Notes under the pieces: model-generated | The model's database searches: none | Told to the model about the DNA's origin: nothing | The model's input: the letters and a program-made list of their open reading frames with translations, nothing else | In this document: positions 8,750 through 17,672 of the stretch, piece by piece | Layout of the letters: every line of letters begins with the position of its first letter | Numbering within the stretch: the stretch's first letter is position 1 | Made by a program: the position numbers and the translations under genes | Assembly (NCBI GenBank): GCA_903873705.1 | Contig: CAIQPK010000089.1 | Location: 1-43,130 of the forward strand | Source: an uncultured Acidobacteriota bacterium | Lineage (GTDB): Bacteria; Acidobacteriota; Terriglobia; Terriglobales; Acidobacteriaceae | Reading direction: 5' to 3' | DNA length: 43,130 bases

Positions 8750-11497
8750 ATGAAGACTCTGGGCCGTCTCCGTCTTATCGTTGGTAGTGTTTTGTTTCTG
8801 AGCGCACTGGGCGCGTATGGCGCTACCGCGCCGCAACGGATCGTTACGGCGATCGATGGTGCGGAGGTGGCGACGGTTCCGGGCAGCGTGAGGCCGGAGG
8901 TGCGACGGGCCACTGACCTGGGACGCGTGGCGGCGAACACGGCGCTGACACAGCTCTCGCTGCGTTTCAATATCAGCGCGGCGCAGCAGGCGGGGTTGGG
9001 TGTGCTGCTCTCGGAGCAGCAGAACCCGGCATCTCCGCGGTATCACCAGTGGCTGACGCCGGAGCAGTTTGGGGCACAGTTTGGCTTGCCGGCTGCGGAC
9101 CTGGCGAAGGTTTCGGCGTGGCTGGCGAGCCAGGGTTTTACGGTGACCGAGGTGGCGCGCGGCGGCACATTCATGCGCTTTACGGGAACGGTGGGGCAGG
9201 CGGAGGCGGCGTTCCACACGCAGCTGCACCAGCTATCGGTGGATGGGGAGACGCACATCGCCAACGTGAGCGACCCGAGCCTGCCGGCGGCGATGGCGGC
9301 GGTGACGAGCTCGATAGGCGGGCTGCATGATTTCCAGTTGAAGCCGCGGGTGAAGAGGGTTCCCGCTGCGGTAACGCCGGCGGATGCGACGGTGCGTCCG
9401 TTGTATACGTCACAGGCTTCGGGGAACCACTTTCTTGCGCCGGCGGACTTCTGGACGATTTACGACTATGTTCCTTCGAGCGGCATGAATGGTGCCGGTG
9501 TGACCGTGGCGGTGATGGGGCAGACGGATATTGTGATGTCCGATGTGACGACGTTCCGTTCGCTGGGTGGCCTGCCAACTTATGGCAGCGCCGGCAATCC
9601 GACGTTTACGGTGAAGGTGGTGGGAACGGACCCGGGGACGCGGAGCGCCGATCAGCTTGAGGCCGAGCTGGATGTGGAGTGGTCGGGAGCGACGGCGCCC
9701 AATGCGAACATTTTGTTTGTGAACTCGACGGCGGTGATCGACACGTCGCTGACTTGCTCGATCGACAACAACCTGGCGCCGATTCTTTCTCTGAGCTATG
9801 GCGAGTGCGAAGCGGCTGCGGGATCGGCGGCCGTGAGCAGCTTTGTTCCGCTGTTTGAGCAGGCCAATGCGCAGGGGCAGACAATCGTCGCATCGGCGGG
9901 CGACTCGGGTGCTACGGATTGCGACTACAACGTGACGATTGCCACCAAGGGCCTGGGCGTGGACTTTCCCGGGGACATTCCGAACGTGACGTCGATCGGC
10001 GGAACGATGTTCAACGACGCGAGCGGGACGTATTGGAATGCAACGAACAGCTCTGCCAATAATGGGTCGGCGCTGACGTACATTCCCGAGCAGGTTTGGA
10101 ATGAAGATTCGCAGGGGCAGCTGGGGTCGGGCGGTGGCGGAGCGAGTCTTTACATGACGAAACCACTGTGGCAGGTGGGGACGGGTGTGCCGGCGGATTC
10201 GGCGCGCGATGTGCCGGATGTGTCGCTGAACGCCGCGCTGTTTCACGATGCGGTACTGATCTGCACACCGGGCTTCTGTTTGAGTGGGACCTATAAGGAC
10301 GCGAGCGGGTCGCACGATATTGTGGGCGGGACGTCCGTTGGTGCGCCGGAGTTTGCGGGCATATTGGCGCTTATCGAGCAAAAAACGGGGAGCCGGATCG
10401 GCAACGCGAATCCGACGCTTTACGCGTTGGCGAACAGTGCGCTTTACTCGACTGCGTTCCATGACATTACGTCGGGGAACAACTCCAGCCCCTGCACGGC
10501 GGGTACGACGAATTGCCCTATTGGCGGGAGCATTGGATTTTCAGCAGGGACGGGTTACGACCTGGCGTCGGGATGGGGCTCGTTGAAGGTGACGGGGCTG
10601 GTGAACAGCTGGGCGCTGGTGACACCGCTGCTTTCGGCGCCGGGTCAGACGATCTCGGCGGTGAACCTGACGTCTGACCTGACGTCAGTGACGCAGGGAA
10701 CGGCCTTGCACTTTACTGCGAAGGTGACTTCGGGCACGAGTGCGAACACGTCGACGCCGACGGGAACGGTGCAGTTCCTGCTGGACAACGTGGCCCAGGG
10801 CGCGCCGGTTGCGCTGGTGGCCGGGACAGCGACGTTCACGCTGAATACAACCAGCGTGGCGTATGGCGTGCGTTCTGTTGCGGCCGCTTACTCGGGTGAT
10901 GCGACGTTCCTGGGTGAGCGGGCGAATGAGTCGATCAATATCACCAGCTCGGGGACGCCGGACTTTGCGCTTACGCCGTCTACGGGCACAGTGACGGTGA
11001 CTTCAGGATTGGCCGGGGCGCCGCTGACGTTTACGGTGACGGGCATCAACAGCTTTGCCGGAAACGTGACGTTGACCGCGAGCGCGGTGACGGGGGCCAG
11101 CTACGTGCTTTCTCCCAGTGTGATCCTGCTGAGCAACAGCAAGATGGCGGGAACGTCGACGCTGGTGCTGAATGCGTTTGCGTCCTTGGACAAGCCTGCG
11201 ATGCCGGCTGGACGGGGTAGGCCGGCGTGGTATGAGTCTGGGTCGGGCGTAGCACTGGCTGGGCTGCTGATGTTCATGCTGCCGAGGCGGCGGCGGTTTG
11301 TGGGCGCGCTGGTGGCGGTGCTGTCGGTGGGCATGCTGCTGGTGTCGGGTTGCGGCGGCGGCGGCAGCGCGCAGACGACCACGACTTCCAATGGTACGGC
11401 GCGTGGGACCTACACCGTAACGGTAACGGCGAGCGGGGCGTCAACGGGCGGGTCGACCGTGACGCATACGTCGACGGTGACGTTTGTGGTGCAGTAG
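8750..11497 (+). CDS. Secreted S53 family serine-carboxyl peptidase (pro-kumamolisin type) with Ig-like domain
   Basis: 915 residues. The ATG at 8750 has AAGGAA upstream and a signal peptide (MKTLGRLRLIVGSVLFLSAL). A pro-kumamolisin domain (YHQWLTPEQFGAQFG) is followed by a complete sedolisin domain: Glu304 and Asp308 in EAELDVEW, oxyanion Asp385 in ASAGDSGA, Ser529 in GGTSVGAPEFAG, and a calcium site around Asp572 (HDITSG) and Asp604 (YDLASGWG). One Ig-like domain (AAYSGDATF) follows. The C-terminus has a membrane stretch, RRRR, a second hydrophobic stretch ending LLVSGC (Cys868), then 47 residues. It is expected to be an acid-active secreted endopeptidase. The upstream gene is a paralogue that has lost the catalytic residues. 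Confidence 0.95.
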   Translation: MKTLGRLRLIVGSVLFLSALGAYGATAPQRIVTAIDGAEVATVPGSVRPEVRRATDLGRVAANTALTQLSLRFNISAAQQAGLGVLLSEQQNPASPRYHQWLTPEQFGAQFGLPAADLAKVSAWLASQGFTVTEVARGGTFMRFTGTVGQAEAAFHTQLHQLSVDGETHIANVSDPSLPAAMAAVTSSIGGLHDFQLKPRVKRVPAAVTPADATVRPLYTSQASGNHFLAPADFWTIYDYVPSSGMNGAGVTVAVMGQTDIVMSDVTTFRSLGGLPTYGSAGNPTFTVKVVGTDPGTRSADQLEAELDVEWSGATAPNANILFVNSTAVIDTSLTCSIDNNLAPILSLSYGECEAAAGSAAVSSFVPLFEQANAQGQTIVASAGDSGATDCDYNVTIATKGLGVDFPGDIPNVTSIGGTMFNDASGTYWNATNSSANNGSALTYIPEQVWNEDSQGQLGSGGGGASLYMTKPLWQVGTGVPADSARDVPDVSLNAALFHDAVLICTPGFCLSGTYKDASGSHDIVGGTSVGAPEFAGILALIEQKTGSRIGNANPTLYALANSALYSTAFHDITSGNNSSPCTAGTTNCPIGGSIGFSAGTGYDLASGWGSLKVTGLVNSWALVTPLLSAPGQTISAVNLTSDLTSVTQGTALHFTAKVTSGTSANTSTPTGTVQFLLDNVAQGAPVALVAGTATFTLNTTSVAYGVRSVAAAYSGDATFLGERANESINITSSGTPDFALTPSTGTVTVTSGLAGAPLTFTVTGINSFAGNVTLTASAVTGASYVLSPSVILLSNSKMAGTSTLVLNAFASLDKPAMPAGRGRPAWYESGSGVALAGLLMFMLPRRRRFVGALVAVLSVGMLLVSGCGGGGSAQTTTTSNGTARGTYTVTVTASGASTGGSTVTHTSTVTFVVQ

Positions 11498-11500
11498 GGG

Positions 11501-11543
11501 AGTGAGTAGTAGTGAGTAGTGAATAGTGAATAGTGAGTAGTGA
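11501..11543. repeat. TAGTGAG/TAGTGAA heptamer tract
   Basis: Five to six copies of a 7-bp unit (AGTGAGT, AGTAGTGAGT, AGTGAAT) lie just after the S53 stop codon, in the 159-bp spacer that converges on ppk1. No intrinsic terminator is obvious in this spacer. Confidence 0.6.
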
Positions 11544-11656
11544 AAAAGACAAAGGCGAAGGCCGCGCTCGGTGGAGTACGGCTTTTGTTTTGGTGCCTGT
11601 CGAGGGGTGAGGAGTGATGGATTCAGGCGTGAGGCGGCTGTTCGAGTGGAGGGAGC

Positions 11657-13873
11657 TTAGCGCTTGGATGGGGTGAGCTTCGCATTGCGGGGCTTGGTTT
11701 GCTTGGGGGCGGTTGCGGAGGTGGGTTTGCGGGCCTGGTCCATTAGCCACTCCTGGGCGCTGAATCCGCGTCCTTCGATGGCTGGACGGGTGTACTCGCC
11801 GTCGCTTTGCAGGAAGCGCACTTTGCGGTCGTCGCGGAGGTAGGCGGTTAGGATTTCCTCGCGGATGCGTTGGCTGAGGAGCGGATCGTCGACAGGGAAG
11901 ACGACTTCGCAGCGCTCGAAGAGATTGCGGCTCATCCAGTCGGCGGAGCCAGCGTAGATTTCCTCAGCGCCGTCGTTGGCGAAGCAGAAGACGCGAGTGT
12001 GCTCGAGGAAGCGGCCGACGATGGAGCGGACGCGGATGTTTTCGCTCATGCCGGGAACGCCGGGGCGCAGACCGCACATGCCGCGGATGATGAGCTCGAT
12101 CTGGACGCCGGCGTTCGAGGCGGAGTAGAGGGCTTCGATAGTGGCCTGGTCGAGGAGGGCGTTCATCTTGGCGACGATGCGGGCGGGCTTGCCGGCGCGG
12201 GCGTGTGCGGCTTCGCGCTCGATGAGGCGAAGGGTATCTTTGGCGAGCGTGATGGGGGCGACGAGGAGCGGCTTGTAGGCGTCGGCGTCGGTCTCCCAGT
12301 CGGCGGTGAGGTAGCGGAAGACGCGCTGGACGGCCTCGGTGATTTCCGGGCGGGAGGTGAGGAGGCTGAGGTCGGTGTAGAAGCGGTTGGTCTCCGGGTT
12401 GTAGTTGCCGGTGCCGAGGTGGGCGTAGCGGCGGATGACGCCGTCGGGGTCTTGCCGGACGAGGAGGGCGAGTTTGCAGTGGGTCTTGAGGCCGAAGACG
12501 CCGTGGTAGACCTGCACGCCGGCGTCTTCGAGCTCGCGGGCCCAGCGGATGTTGGAGGCTTCGTCGAAACGCGCCATGAGCTCGACGACGACGGTGACGT
12601 CCTTGGATTGGGCGGCTTCGGTGAGGGCGCGGAAGATGGTGGAGTCGGCGCTGGTACGGTAGAGCGTCTGCTTCATGGAGATGACGAGCGGATCGCTGGC
12701 GGCGGCGGCGATGAAGTTTTCTATGGCCGCAAAGTTTTCATACGGGTGATGCATGAGGATATCGCGTTGACGGAGGTCTTCGAAGATGTCCTTGGCCTTG
12801 CCGAGCGGCTTGTATTCGCGGCCGGTGAACTCGGGGAATTTGAGCTCGGGGGCTTTGACTTCGCTGTAGAGGTTCATGAGACGCGAGAGGTTGACCGGTG
12901 TGCTGGTGCGGAAGACCTGCCAGGGTTCGAGCTCGAAGTTGGTGCGGAGGCGCTCGACGATTTCGTCGGAGGCGGAGGTGTCTATCTGGAGGCGGACGGC
13001 GTCGCCCTTGCGGCGGTTGTGGAGCTCGCTGCGGACGCTTTCGAGGACGGAGCGGCTTTCTTCCTCCTGCATATAGAGATTGCTGTTGCGGGTGACGCGG
13101 AAGGCGCCACGGCTGAGCACTTCGTAGCCGCGGAACATGCGATCGGCGTGGGCTTCGATGAGCTCGTCGAGGAAGAGGAAGTCGCGATGGCCGCCGGGAC
13201 GCTGGGGCAGGGCAATGAGGCGGGGGAGCGAGCGCGGGACGGTGATGACGCCGAGTGCGGTGGAGGAGCGGGCGCCGCCGGCGATCTTGCGCTTGTGGCG
13301 GAGAAGGAGAGCGAGACAGAGGGCCTTATTGAGGACGCGCGGGAAAGGGTGCGAGGGGTCGATGGTGACGGGGGTGAGGAGGGGGTCAACCTGGTCGTGA
13401 TAAAAGCGGGCGGCGAAGAGGCGCTCGGGTTCGGAGAGCTGCTTCCAGCGGCGGAGGTGGATTTTTGCGGAGCGGAGGGCCGGGAGAAGCTGGTCGTTCC
13501 AGCAAGCGTCCTGCGCGGCGGCGAAGGTGTGGAGGCGGGCACTGATGCGGCGCATGCGCTGCTCGGGGGTAAGGCCGTCCTCGTCGGGGCGCTGGGCGAG
13601 GCCGTCTTCGTCTTCGAGGCGCTGGAGCTCGCCGGCGATGCGGATTTCGAGGAACTCGTCTAGGTTGCTGGCGGTGATGGCGAGGAACTTGACGCGCTCC
13701 AGCAGGGGATTGTGCGCGTCTGCGGCTTCTTCAAGAACGCGCTCGTTGAAGCGGAGCCAGCTCTCGTCGCGGTTGAAGTAACGCTTGGGGGGAGTGGGCG
13801 CGTTGCGGCGGGGTGTTTTGCTGGAGCGCTTGCGCGGAGTGCTGGCGGCGGATTTGCGTGACATTGGGGACAT
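11657..13873 (-). CDS. ppk1: Polyphosphate kinase 1
   Basis: About 738 residues from the ATG at 13873; another ATG at 13864 and a TTG at 13915 are also possible, and none has a strong ribosome site. PPK1 reversibly transfers the gamma-phosphate of ATP to polyphosphate. Visible signatures are the N-domain RYFNRDESWLRFNERVLEEA, ITASNLDEFLEIR, and the HKD-like catalytic region with the likely phosphohistidine His465 in GLKTHCK, preceded by ARFDEASNIRWAREL and followed by HLGTGNYNPETNRFYTD. The first 30 residues and last 20 are Lys/Arg/Pro-rich and look disordered. It converges with the S53 gene and has no operon partner. Confidence 0.96.
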   Translation of the reverse strand: MSPMSRKSAASTPRKRSSKTPRRNAPTPPKRYFNRDESWLRFNERVLEEAADAHNPLLERVKFLAITASNLDEFLEIRIAGELQRLEDEDGLAQRPDEDGLTPEQRMRRISARLHTFAAAQDACWNDQLLPALRSAKIHLRRWKQLSEPERLFAARFYHDQVDPLLTPVTIDPSHPFPRVLNKALCLALLLRHKRKIAGGARSSTALGVITVPRSLPRLIALPQRPGGHRDFLFLDELIEAHADRMFRGYEVLSRGAFRVTRNSNLYMQEEESRSVLESVRSELHNRRKGDAVRLQIDTSASDEIVERLRTNFELEPWQVFRTSTPVNLSRLMNLYSEVKAPELKFPEFTGREYKPLGKAKDIFEDLRQRDILMHHPYENFAAIENFIAAAASDPLVISMKQTLYRTSADSTIFRALTEAAQSKDVTVVVELMARFDEASNIRWARELEDAGVQVYHGVFGLKTHCKLALLVRQDPDGVIRRYAHLGTGNYNPETNRFYTDLSLLTSRPEITEAVQRVFRYLTADWETDADAYKPLLVAPITLAKDTLRLIEREAAHARAGKPARIVAKMNALLDQATIEALYSASNAGVQIELIIRGMCGLRPGVPGMSENIRVRSIVGRFLEHTRVFCFANDGAEEIYAGSADWMSRNLFERCEVVFPVDDPLLSQRIREEILTAYLRDDRKVRFLQSDGEYTRPAIEGRGFSAQEWLMDQARKPTSATAPKQTKPRNAKLTPSKR

Positions 13874-14166
13874 GGGTTTTGGAGCCGACGTGTATCCGAG
13901 GGTATCGCGAACCAATTAACCCATCGTGAAGCGTCAGAGCCATTATCGCAGGCTGGGGGCGGTTGTGATGCGAGGTGTGGGTGAGGGCACCTTGGTGTGG
14001 ACGGTGCAAGTGGCGGGATGAGGGATTCCACGGGCGATTGTGCTAAACTTTTCAAGTCGCGTGAGGGTGATCCCTACAGGCGGTTTGTAGGCGTTGCAGC
14101 CCTGTAAAGCATACAAATCCCCACCCCACAGATCGATGCGCGGTCGCTGTAATGGCGAGGTTCCCT
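13874..14166. other. Gene-free spacer between ppk1 and tRNA-Asp
   Basis: No supported gene is seen here. A small hairpin, CCTACA-N7-TGTAGG, lies at 14073-14091. The ppk1 promoter should lie in the left part, but I see no convincing boxes. Confidence 0.4.
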
Positions 14167-14195
14167 TTGACACGGGCGCTGACCGGGCATAGATG
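14167..14195 (+). promoter_or_regulatory. Sigma70-like promoter of tRNA-Asp
   Basis: A perfect -35 TTGACA (14167-14172) is followed after 17 bp by a TAGATG -10-like hexamer (14190-14195). This predicts a start about 5 bp before the tRNA. The position, spacing and perfect -35 match a stable-RNA promoter. Confidence 0.65.
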
Positions 14196-14206
14196 ACATT
14201 ACGTCC

Positions 14207-14284
<78 letters not shown>

Positions 14285-14336
14285 TACATTCCAAAGCACT
14301 TACGGGATGTTTGGGACCAAAGTGACAACGAAATCT

Positions 14337-14357
14337 GGGCACGATATGGGCACAATA
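14337..14357 (+). promoter_or_regulatory. Candidate left integrase arm-type sites
   Basis: Two direct decamers, GGGCACGATA (14337-14346) and GGGCACAATA (14348-14357), are spaced 11 bp apart, one helical turn, between the left att repeat and the int stop codon. The same paired arrangement occurs next to the right att repeat at 22065-22085. Confidence 0.6.
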
Positions 14358-14362
14358 ACCGC

Positions 14363-15574
14363 CTACCGTGCGTTAACTGCAATAGCTCCAGATTCGGTTG
14401 TGCCTACGGGCGCTGAAATTGTGCCCGCGTTTGAGACCATCATCCTTACAACCTTGCTCTGTGCGGCTCGCTTGTTCGAGTTCACTGCCTGCGTGTAAAC
14501 GTCGAGCGTGATGCGACTGTTCGCGTGCCTCAAGAGCTCCTGTACGGTCTTCACATCTTCCCCGTTCGCCTTGAGCAACGTGCCGAAGGAGTGGCGGAAG
14601 GTATGCCAACCGATGTTCTTGGTGATGCCGGCTTTGCGTGCGACCGGCTTGATGTAGCGCTTCATCAGATTGTCTGGCCAGTACGGCTGCTTACCACCGA
14701 CGGTCGGACTTGCGAAAACCCAATCCTCGGGCATCGCATACGGGCTCTGACGACGCCAGCGCAGAAGATCTTCCGCCATGTAGCTGTCCATAGGGACAGG
14801 CTTGGCAGATGCTTCTGTCTTGCAGTCGCCGATCACCTGATGCCAGATAGACCGCGTGACATTCAACTCCAGGTTTTCGAAGTCAACGTCCTGCCAACGA
14901 AGCGCAAGCAGTTCGCTGACCCTCAGACCCGTTGCCGCATCTAGCAAAGCCAGAGTGCGCTCTCTGACCGACAACTTGCTGAGAAGTAGCTGGAGTTCCG
15001 CAAGTTCGAGAACGTCGGGCACCTTTTCCCGCTTCGCGCTCTGACGTACCAGCTTGATCGGATTTCGATCAGTCCACTCGTACCGCATTGCGTGATGGAA
15101 GATGGCACTCATCAGGTTCCGCATCTTGGCCTTCGTAGCTCTGGCCCGCTTAATGCCGTTCAACCACTCCTCTACTGCGACTGGTTTGATCTGATCGAGA
15201 CGATGGTTTCCCCAGCGTGGCAAAATCCATCCCGTCAGATAGCATTCGTAAGCGGATCGCGTGGAAAACGCCTTGCGGCTCTGATTGTCAGCACCAAGCT
15301 CTTTGAGTCGGTAGTGTTCGATCAGTTGCGAGATCGTCTCCGGGGCGCCTTCCGCCTGCGGGGTTCGTTGGTTTGCGTCGATGCGCAGTGCATGAGCTGC
15401 TTTGAGGGCCGATGCTTCTGTAGGTAGTGTGTTGACCGAACCGACGATGGCTTTTCGTTGCTTACTTACTCCATCTGGTCCGGGTTCACGCCACCGGAAG
15501 ATCCAAACATCCGGTCCGCTTTGCCGCTTTTCGCGCTGCACGCTTCCTTGTTGATACCGTGTTCGCCTTGACAT
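14363..15574 (-). CDS. Tyrosine recombinase/integrase of the island
   Basis: 403 residues. It should catalyse integration and excision at the tRNA-Asp attachment site. The catalytic set is complete: Arg218 in ATGLRVSELLAL, Lys252 in CKTEAS, His324 and Arg327 in WHTFRHSFG, His350 in LLRHANS and the nucleophile Tyr360 in LDVYTQ. The N-terminus has an arm-binding-like beta region (VWIFRWREPGPDG) and residues about 80-180 a SAM-like core-binding domain. The ATG has GGAG seven bases upstream. It follows the xis-like gene on the same strand by 82 bp and is probably cotranscribed with it. Confidence 0.96.
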   Translation of the reverse strand: MSRRTRYQQGSVQREKRQSGPDVWIFRWREPGPDGVSKQRKAIVGSVNTLPTEASALKAAHALRIDANQRTPQAEGAPETISQLIEHYRLKELGADNQSRKAFSTRSAYECYLTGWILPRWGNHRLDQIKPVAVEEWLNGIKRARATKAKMRNLMSAIFHHAMRYEWTDRNPIKLVRQSAKREKVPDVLELAELQLLLSKLSVRERTLALLDAATGLRVSELLALRWQDVDFENLELNVTRSIWHQVIGDCKTEASAKPVPMDSYMAEDLLRWRRQSPYAMPEDWVFASPTVGGKQPYWPDNLMKRYIKPVARKAGITKNIGWHTFRHSFGTLLKANGEDVKTVQELLRHANSRITLDVYTQAVNSNKRAAQSKVVRMMVSNAGTISAPVGTTESGAIAVNAR

Positions 15575-15656
15575 TACTTCTCCATTCCAGGCGGCAACGG
15601 ATGGCTGCTACCAAGATATCGCCTTTGCTGCAGAGGTCGAATGGGTTTTTACACAG

Positions 15657-15893
15657 TTAGGCGCTAACTTTCGTGCCGGTCTGGCGCTCAATCCACTGCT
15701 CAAGCGCCGACTGGCGGAATCGCCACAACTTCCCGATGTGAATTCCTTGGATCTGGCCCTCTCGGGCGAACCGCTGAAGTGTCTTCGGATGAATCCGGAT
15801 GAACGCTGCGGCCTCTTCGCTGTCGAGAAGCGGCTCGGGCACGAATGTTTCTGAACGGGGCGGTTTGCGTTCGCTTACATCTTGGATTGCCAT
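15657..15893 (-). CDS. Excisionase-like helix-turn-helix DNA-binding protein
   Basis: 78 residues from the ATG at 15893, chosen because AGGAG lies five bases upstream; the frame stays open further upstream without a better start. The core LLDSEEAAAFIRIHPKTLQR followed by FAREGQIQGIHIGKLWRFRQ and SALEQWIERQ is the MerR-like/HTH_17 fold of excisionase-family proteins. Located just upstream of int on the same strand, it is probably the recombination directionality factor. A 36-bp LysR-type operator candidate lies 80 bp upstream of the start. Confidence 0.88.
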   Translation of the reverse strand: MAIQDVSERKPPRSETFVPEPLLDSEEAAAFIRIHPKTLQRFAREGQIQGIHIGKLWRFRQSALEQWIERQTGTKVSA

Positions 15894-15972
15894 CGGAACT
15901 CCTAGAGGGTGTCGAAGACGGCGGAAGCCGTCGATCAGACAAGTTGTCTCCAGAATGATTTGTCGATGAAAC

Positions 15973-16008
15973 TGCGTCCAATCGTGATTCGTTATGGGGT
16001 GATAACGC
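15973..16008 (-). promoter_or_regulatory. 36-bp LysR-type operator candidate upstream of xis-int
   Basis: The site matches 17174-17209 in reverse orientation at 31 of 36 positions. Read toward xis it begins GCGTTATCACCCC and ends TTGGACGCA. It contains the dyad CGTTAT-N6-ATAACG, resembling the T-N11-A class of LysR boxes. In the other copy the dyad is CTATC/GATAG, so the arms changed while remaining complementary. Confidence 0.7.
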
Positions 16009-16182
16009 CACACGATGAAATAGCGCCCACGTCTTCCACAATATGCAAATGGTTGCCTGCGAATCACCATCGGGAATCGAATTGGGCAACTCTGCTTTCG
16101 ATTTGAGCAACTTACTTCACAGCATCAGCTGACCGCAGACATTGCGGCCCGCCGAATAGAGCAAGACCCAGGTTGGTGCGCA

Positions 16183-17148
16183 ATGGAACAGGGCCCCGAT
16201 TTTCGTCACTATGAATCGTTTATTGCCGTGGCAGAAGAGTGCAGTTTCCGCAAGGCAGCCGAGAAACTTCACATCACACAACCCGCATTGAGCGGCCACA
16301 TCAAGATTCTCGAAGAGTGGCTTGGCCAGGACGTTTTCAAGCGGGCACCTTCGGGTTCCGAATTGACTGAAGCGGGCCGAAACCTGCTTGTCTATGCCAG
16401 ATACATGCTCCACCTGCGAAGCCATGCCAAGAAGGCCTCCTCGCGAAAGCACTCGGCCGCCGAATGGCCTCTGAGACTTGGCTACTCGCCCTTTATCAAT
16501 CACATGCTTATCGAAGAGGCGCTGACCGGGTACAACGAGATTGTCCCCGACGGTCGAATGAACTCCTCCAGCGATTGCACTGGGCATTTGATTGAAATGC
16601 TTGAGGACGGGCGATTGGATGCGGCAATCGTAACGCTTCCGATCTACGAAACGCCGCTGGTGCAACAAGTGATCTGTAAGGACAGGGTAGTGATTTGCCT
16701 GCGTGAGGACGACCCCCTCGCAAAGGAATCTCAGATTCCAAAGTCCGTGATTGCGGACCGACTTCGGATCATGTTCGAGCGCAGTTATCACCCACTACTT
16801 CATGACGAGATCTTGAAGAGTTTCAAGAAGTTCGGCATTACTCTGAATCCCACTGAAACCTTCTCAGCTCCTTCGGAGATGCAGTTCCTGGTGCGGCAGC
16901 GACGCTGCTTCGGATTGGTGAGGGAAGGAATTCCGCTTGAACCGGGATTGGTGGCGCTTCCCATGGAAGGAATCAGCCTTCGATTCACTAACGCATTGGT
17001 GTTCAGTACGCAGCAGGACAGACCTATCCTGCCGATGCTGGCGTACCGGATGACTCAGCGGTGTGCTCGGAGATCGACAACCGTTCCCAAGAAGTCCGTT
17101 CAATCGGTTGGCAGTGAGCCAGGCACCCACATCCGCAGGACAGGATAA
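16183..17148 (+). CDS. LysR-family transcriptional regulator of the island
   Basis: 321 residues. The N-terminal winged HTH is classical: FRHYESFIAVAEECSFRKAA followed by EKLHITQPALSGHIKILEEW. The rest (about 95-290) fits a LysR substrate-binding domain, with a recognisable DGRLDAAIVTLP segment. It is transcribed away from xis-int and toward virB2-virB3. Matching 36-bp operator candidates lie on both sides of the gene, so it probably controls both divergent units and perhaps itself. The inducer is unknown. No strong ribosome site precedes the ATG. Confidence 0.92.
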   Translation: MEQGPDFRHYESFIAVAEECSFRKAAEKLHITQPALSGHIKILEEWLGQDVFKRAPSGSELTEAGRNLLVYARYMLHLRSHAKKASSRKHSAAEWPLRLGYSPFINHMLIEEALTGYNEIVPDGRMNSSSDCTGHLIEMLEDGRLDAAIVTLPIYETPLVQQVICKDRVVICLREDDPLAKESQIPKSVIADRLRIMFERSYHPLLHDEILKSFKKFGITLNPTETFSAPSEMQFLVRQRRCFGLVREGIPLEPGLVALPMEGISLRFTNALVFSTQQDRPILPMLAYRMTQRCARRSTTVPKKSVQSVGSEPGTHIRRTG

Positions 17149-17173
17149 ATCTTGACTCGCGCGACATCACGAA

Positions 17174-17221
17174 GCGCTATCACCCGATAGTAAATCACGA
17201 TTGGACGCAAAGATTTTTGCG
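17174..17221 (+). promoter_or_regulatory. 36-bp LysR-type operator candidate upstream of virB2, with adjoining dyad
   Basis: Positions 17174-17209 are the second copy of the operator upstream of xis, in the same orientation relative to the gene it precedes. Its internal dyad is CTATC/GATAG. It runs into a second palindrome, CGCAAA-GATT-TTTGCG (17206-17221). The virB2 start is about 63 bp downstream. Confidence 0.7.
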
Positions 17222-17271
17222 CCCTAGAGTCACGGCATATCACGACTGAAACCCAGTCGATGGAGATGCCG

Positions 17272-17664
17272 ATGATTCGCAGGAACCGTGATGTCAGTCG
17301 CCCGAACTTCAACCAGACCAATCCCAAGTGCGCCAACCGGCGTTCTTCCTACCTCAAGACAAAGTTAGCCCTCGCTCTCCGCGTGATGGCTCCCGCTCTG
17401 TTTGCGCTCACATTCGCGGGCGTCGCCCATGCTCAAGGAACGATGGACTTCTCCGGCGCTCAGACGCTTATGGGGACATTCAAAACGTTCGCCGTCTACG
17501 CCGGTGCTGTCATCTGTTTTGGCGGTTTGATCTTCGCCGGCATTCGGATGATGAGCGGTCGCTTTCAGGACGCCATTCCTGGCCTCTTCGGTGCGCTGTT
17601 TGGCGCTGGCGTTCTTGGATGGGGCGCAGGCTGGATCGGGTCTCTCACCGGGCAGTCGATGTAG
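17272..17664 (+). CDS. TrbC/VirB2-type conjugative pilin
   Basis: 130 residues. Of three in-frame ATGs (17260, 17266, 17272) the last has GGAG six bases upstream. A long basic N-region precedes the leader hydrophobic core (VMAPALFALTFAGVAHAQ), with likely cleavage after AHA. The mature part is about 75 residues with two membrane segments around AVYAGAVICFGGLIFAGIRM and ALFGAGVLGWGAGWIG, the standard VirB2 pilin layout. It is the first gene of a virB2-virB3-virB4 operon. With virB4 truncated and no other T4SS genes in the island, it cannot build a pilus from this locus alone. Confidence 0.85.
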   Translation: MIRRNRDVSRPNFNQTNPKCANRRSSYLKTKLALALRVMAPALFALTFAGVAHAQGTMDFSGAQTLMGTFKTFAVYAGAVICFGGLIFAGIRMMSGRFQDAIPGLFGALFGAGVLGWGAGWIGSLTGQSM

Positions 17665-17672
17665 GAGCGGCC

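Noticed and set aside
11870-13663. 597-residue plus-strand frame opposite ppk1
   Set aside because: It is an acidic, low-complexity antisense shadow; the minus-strand frame is clearly PPK1.
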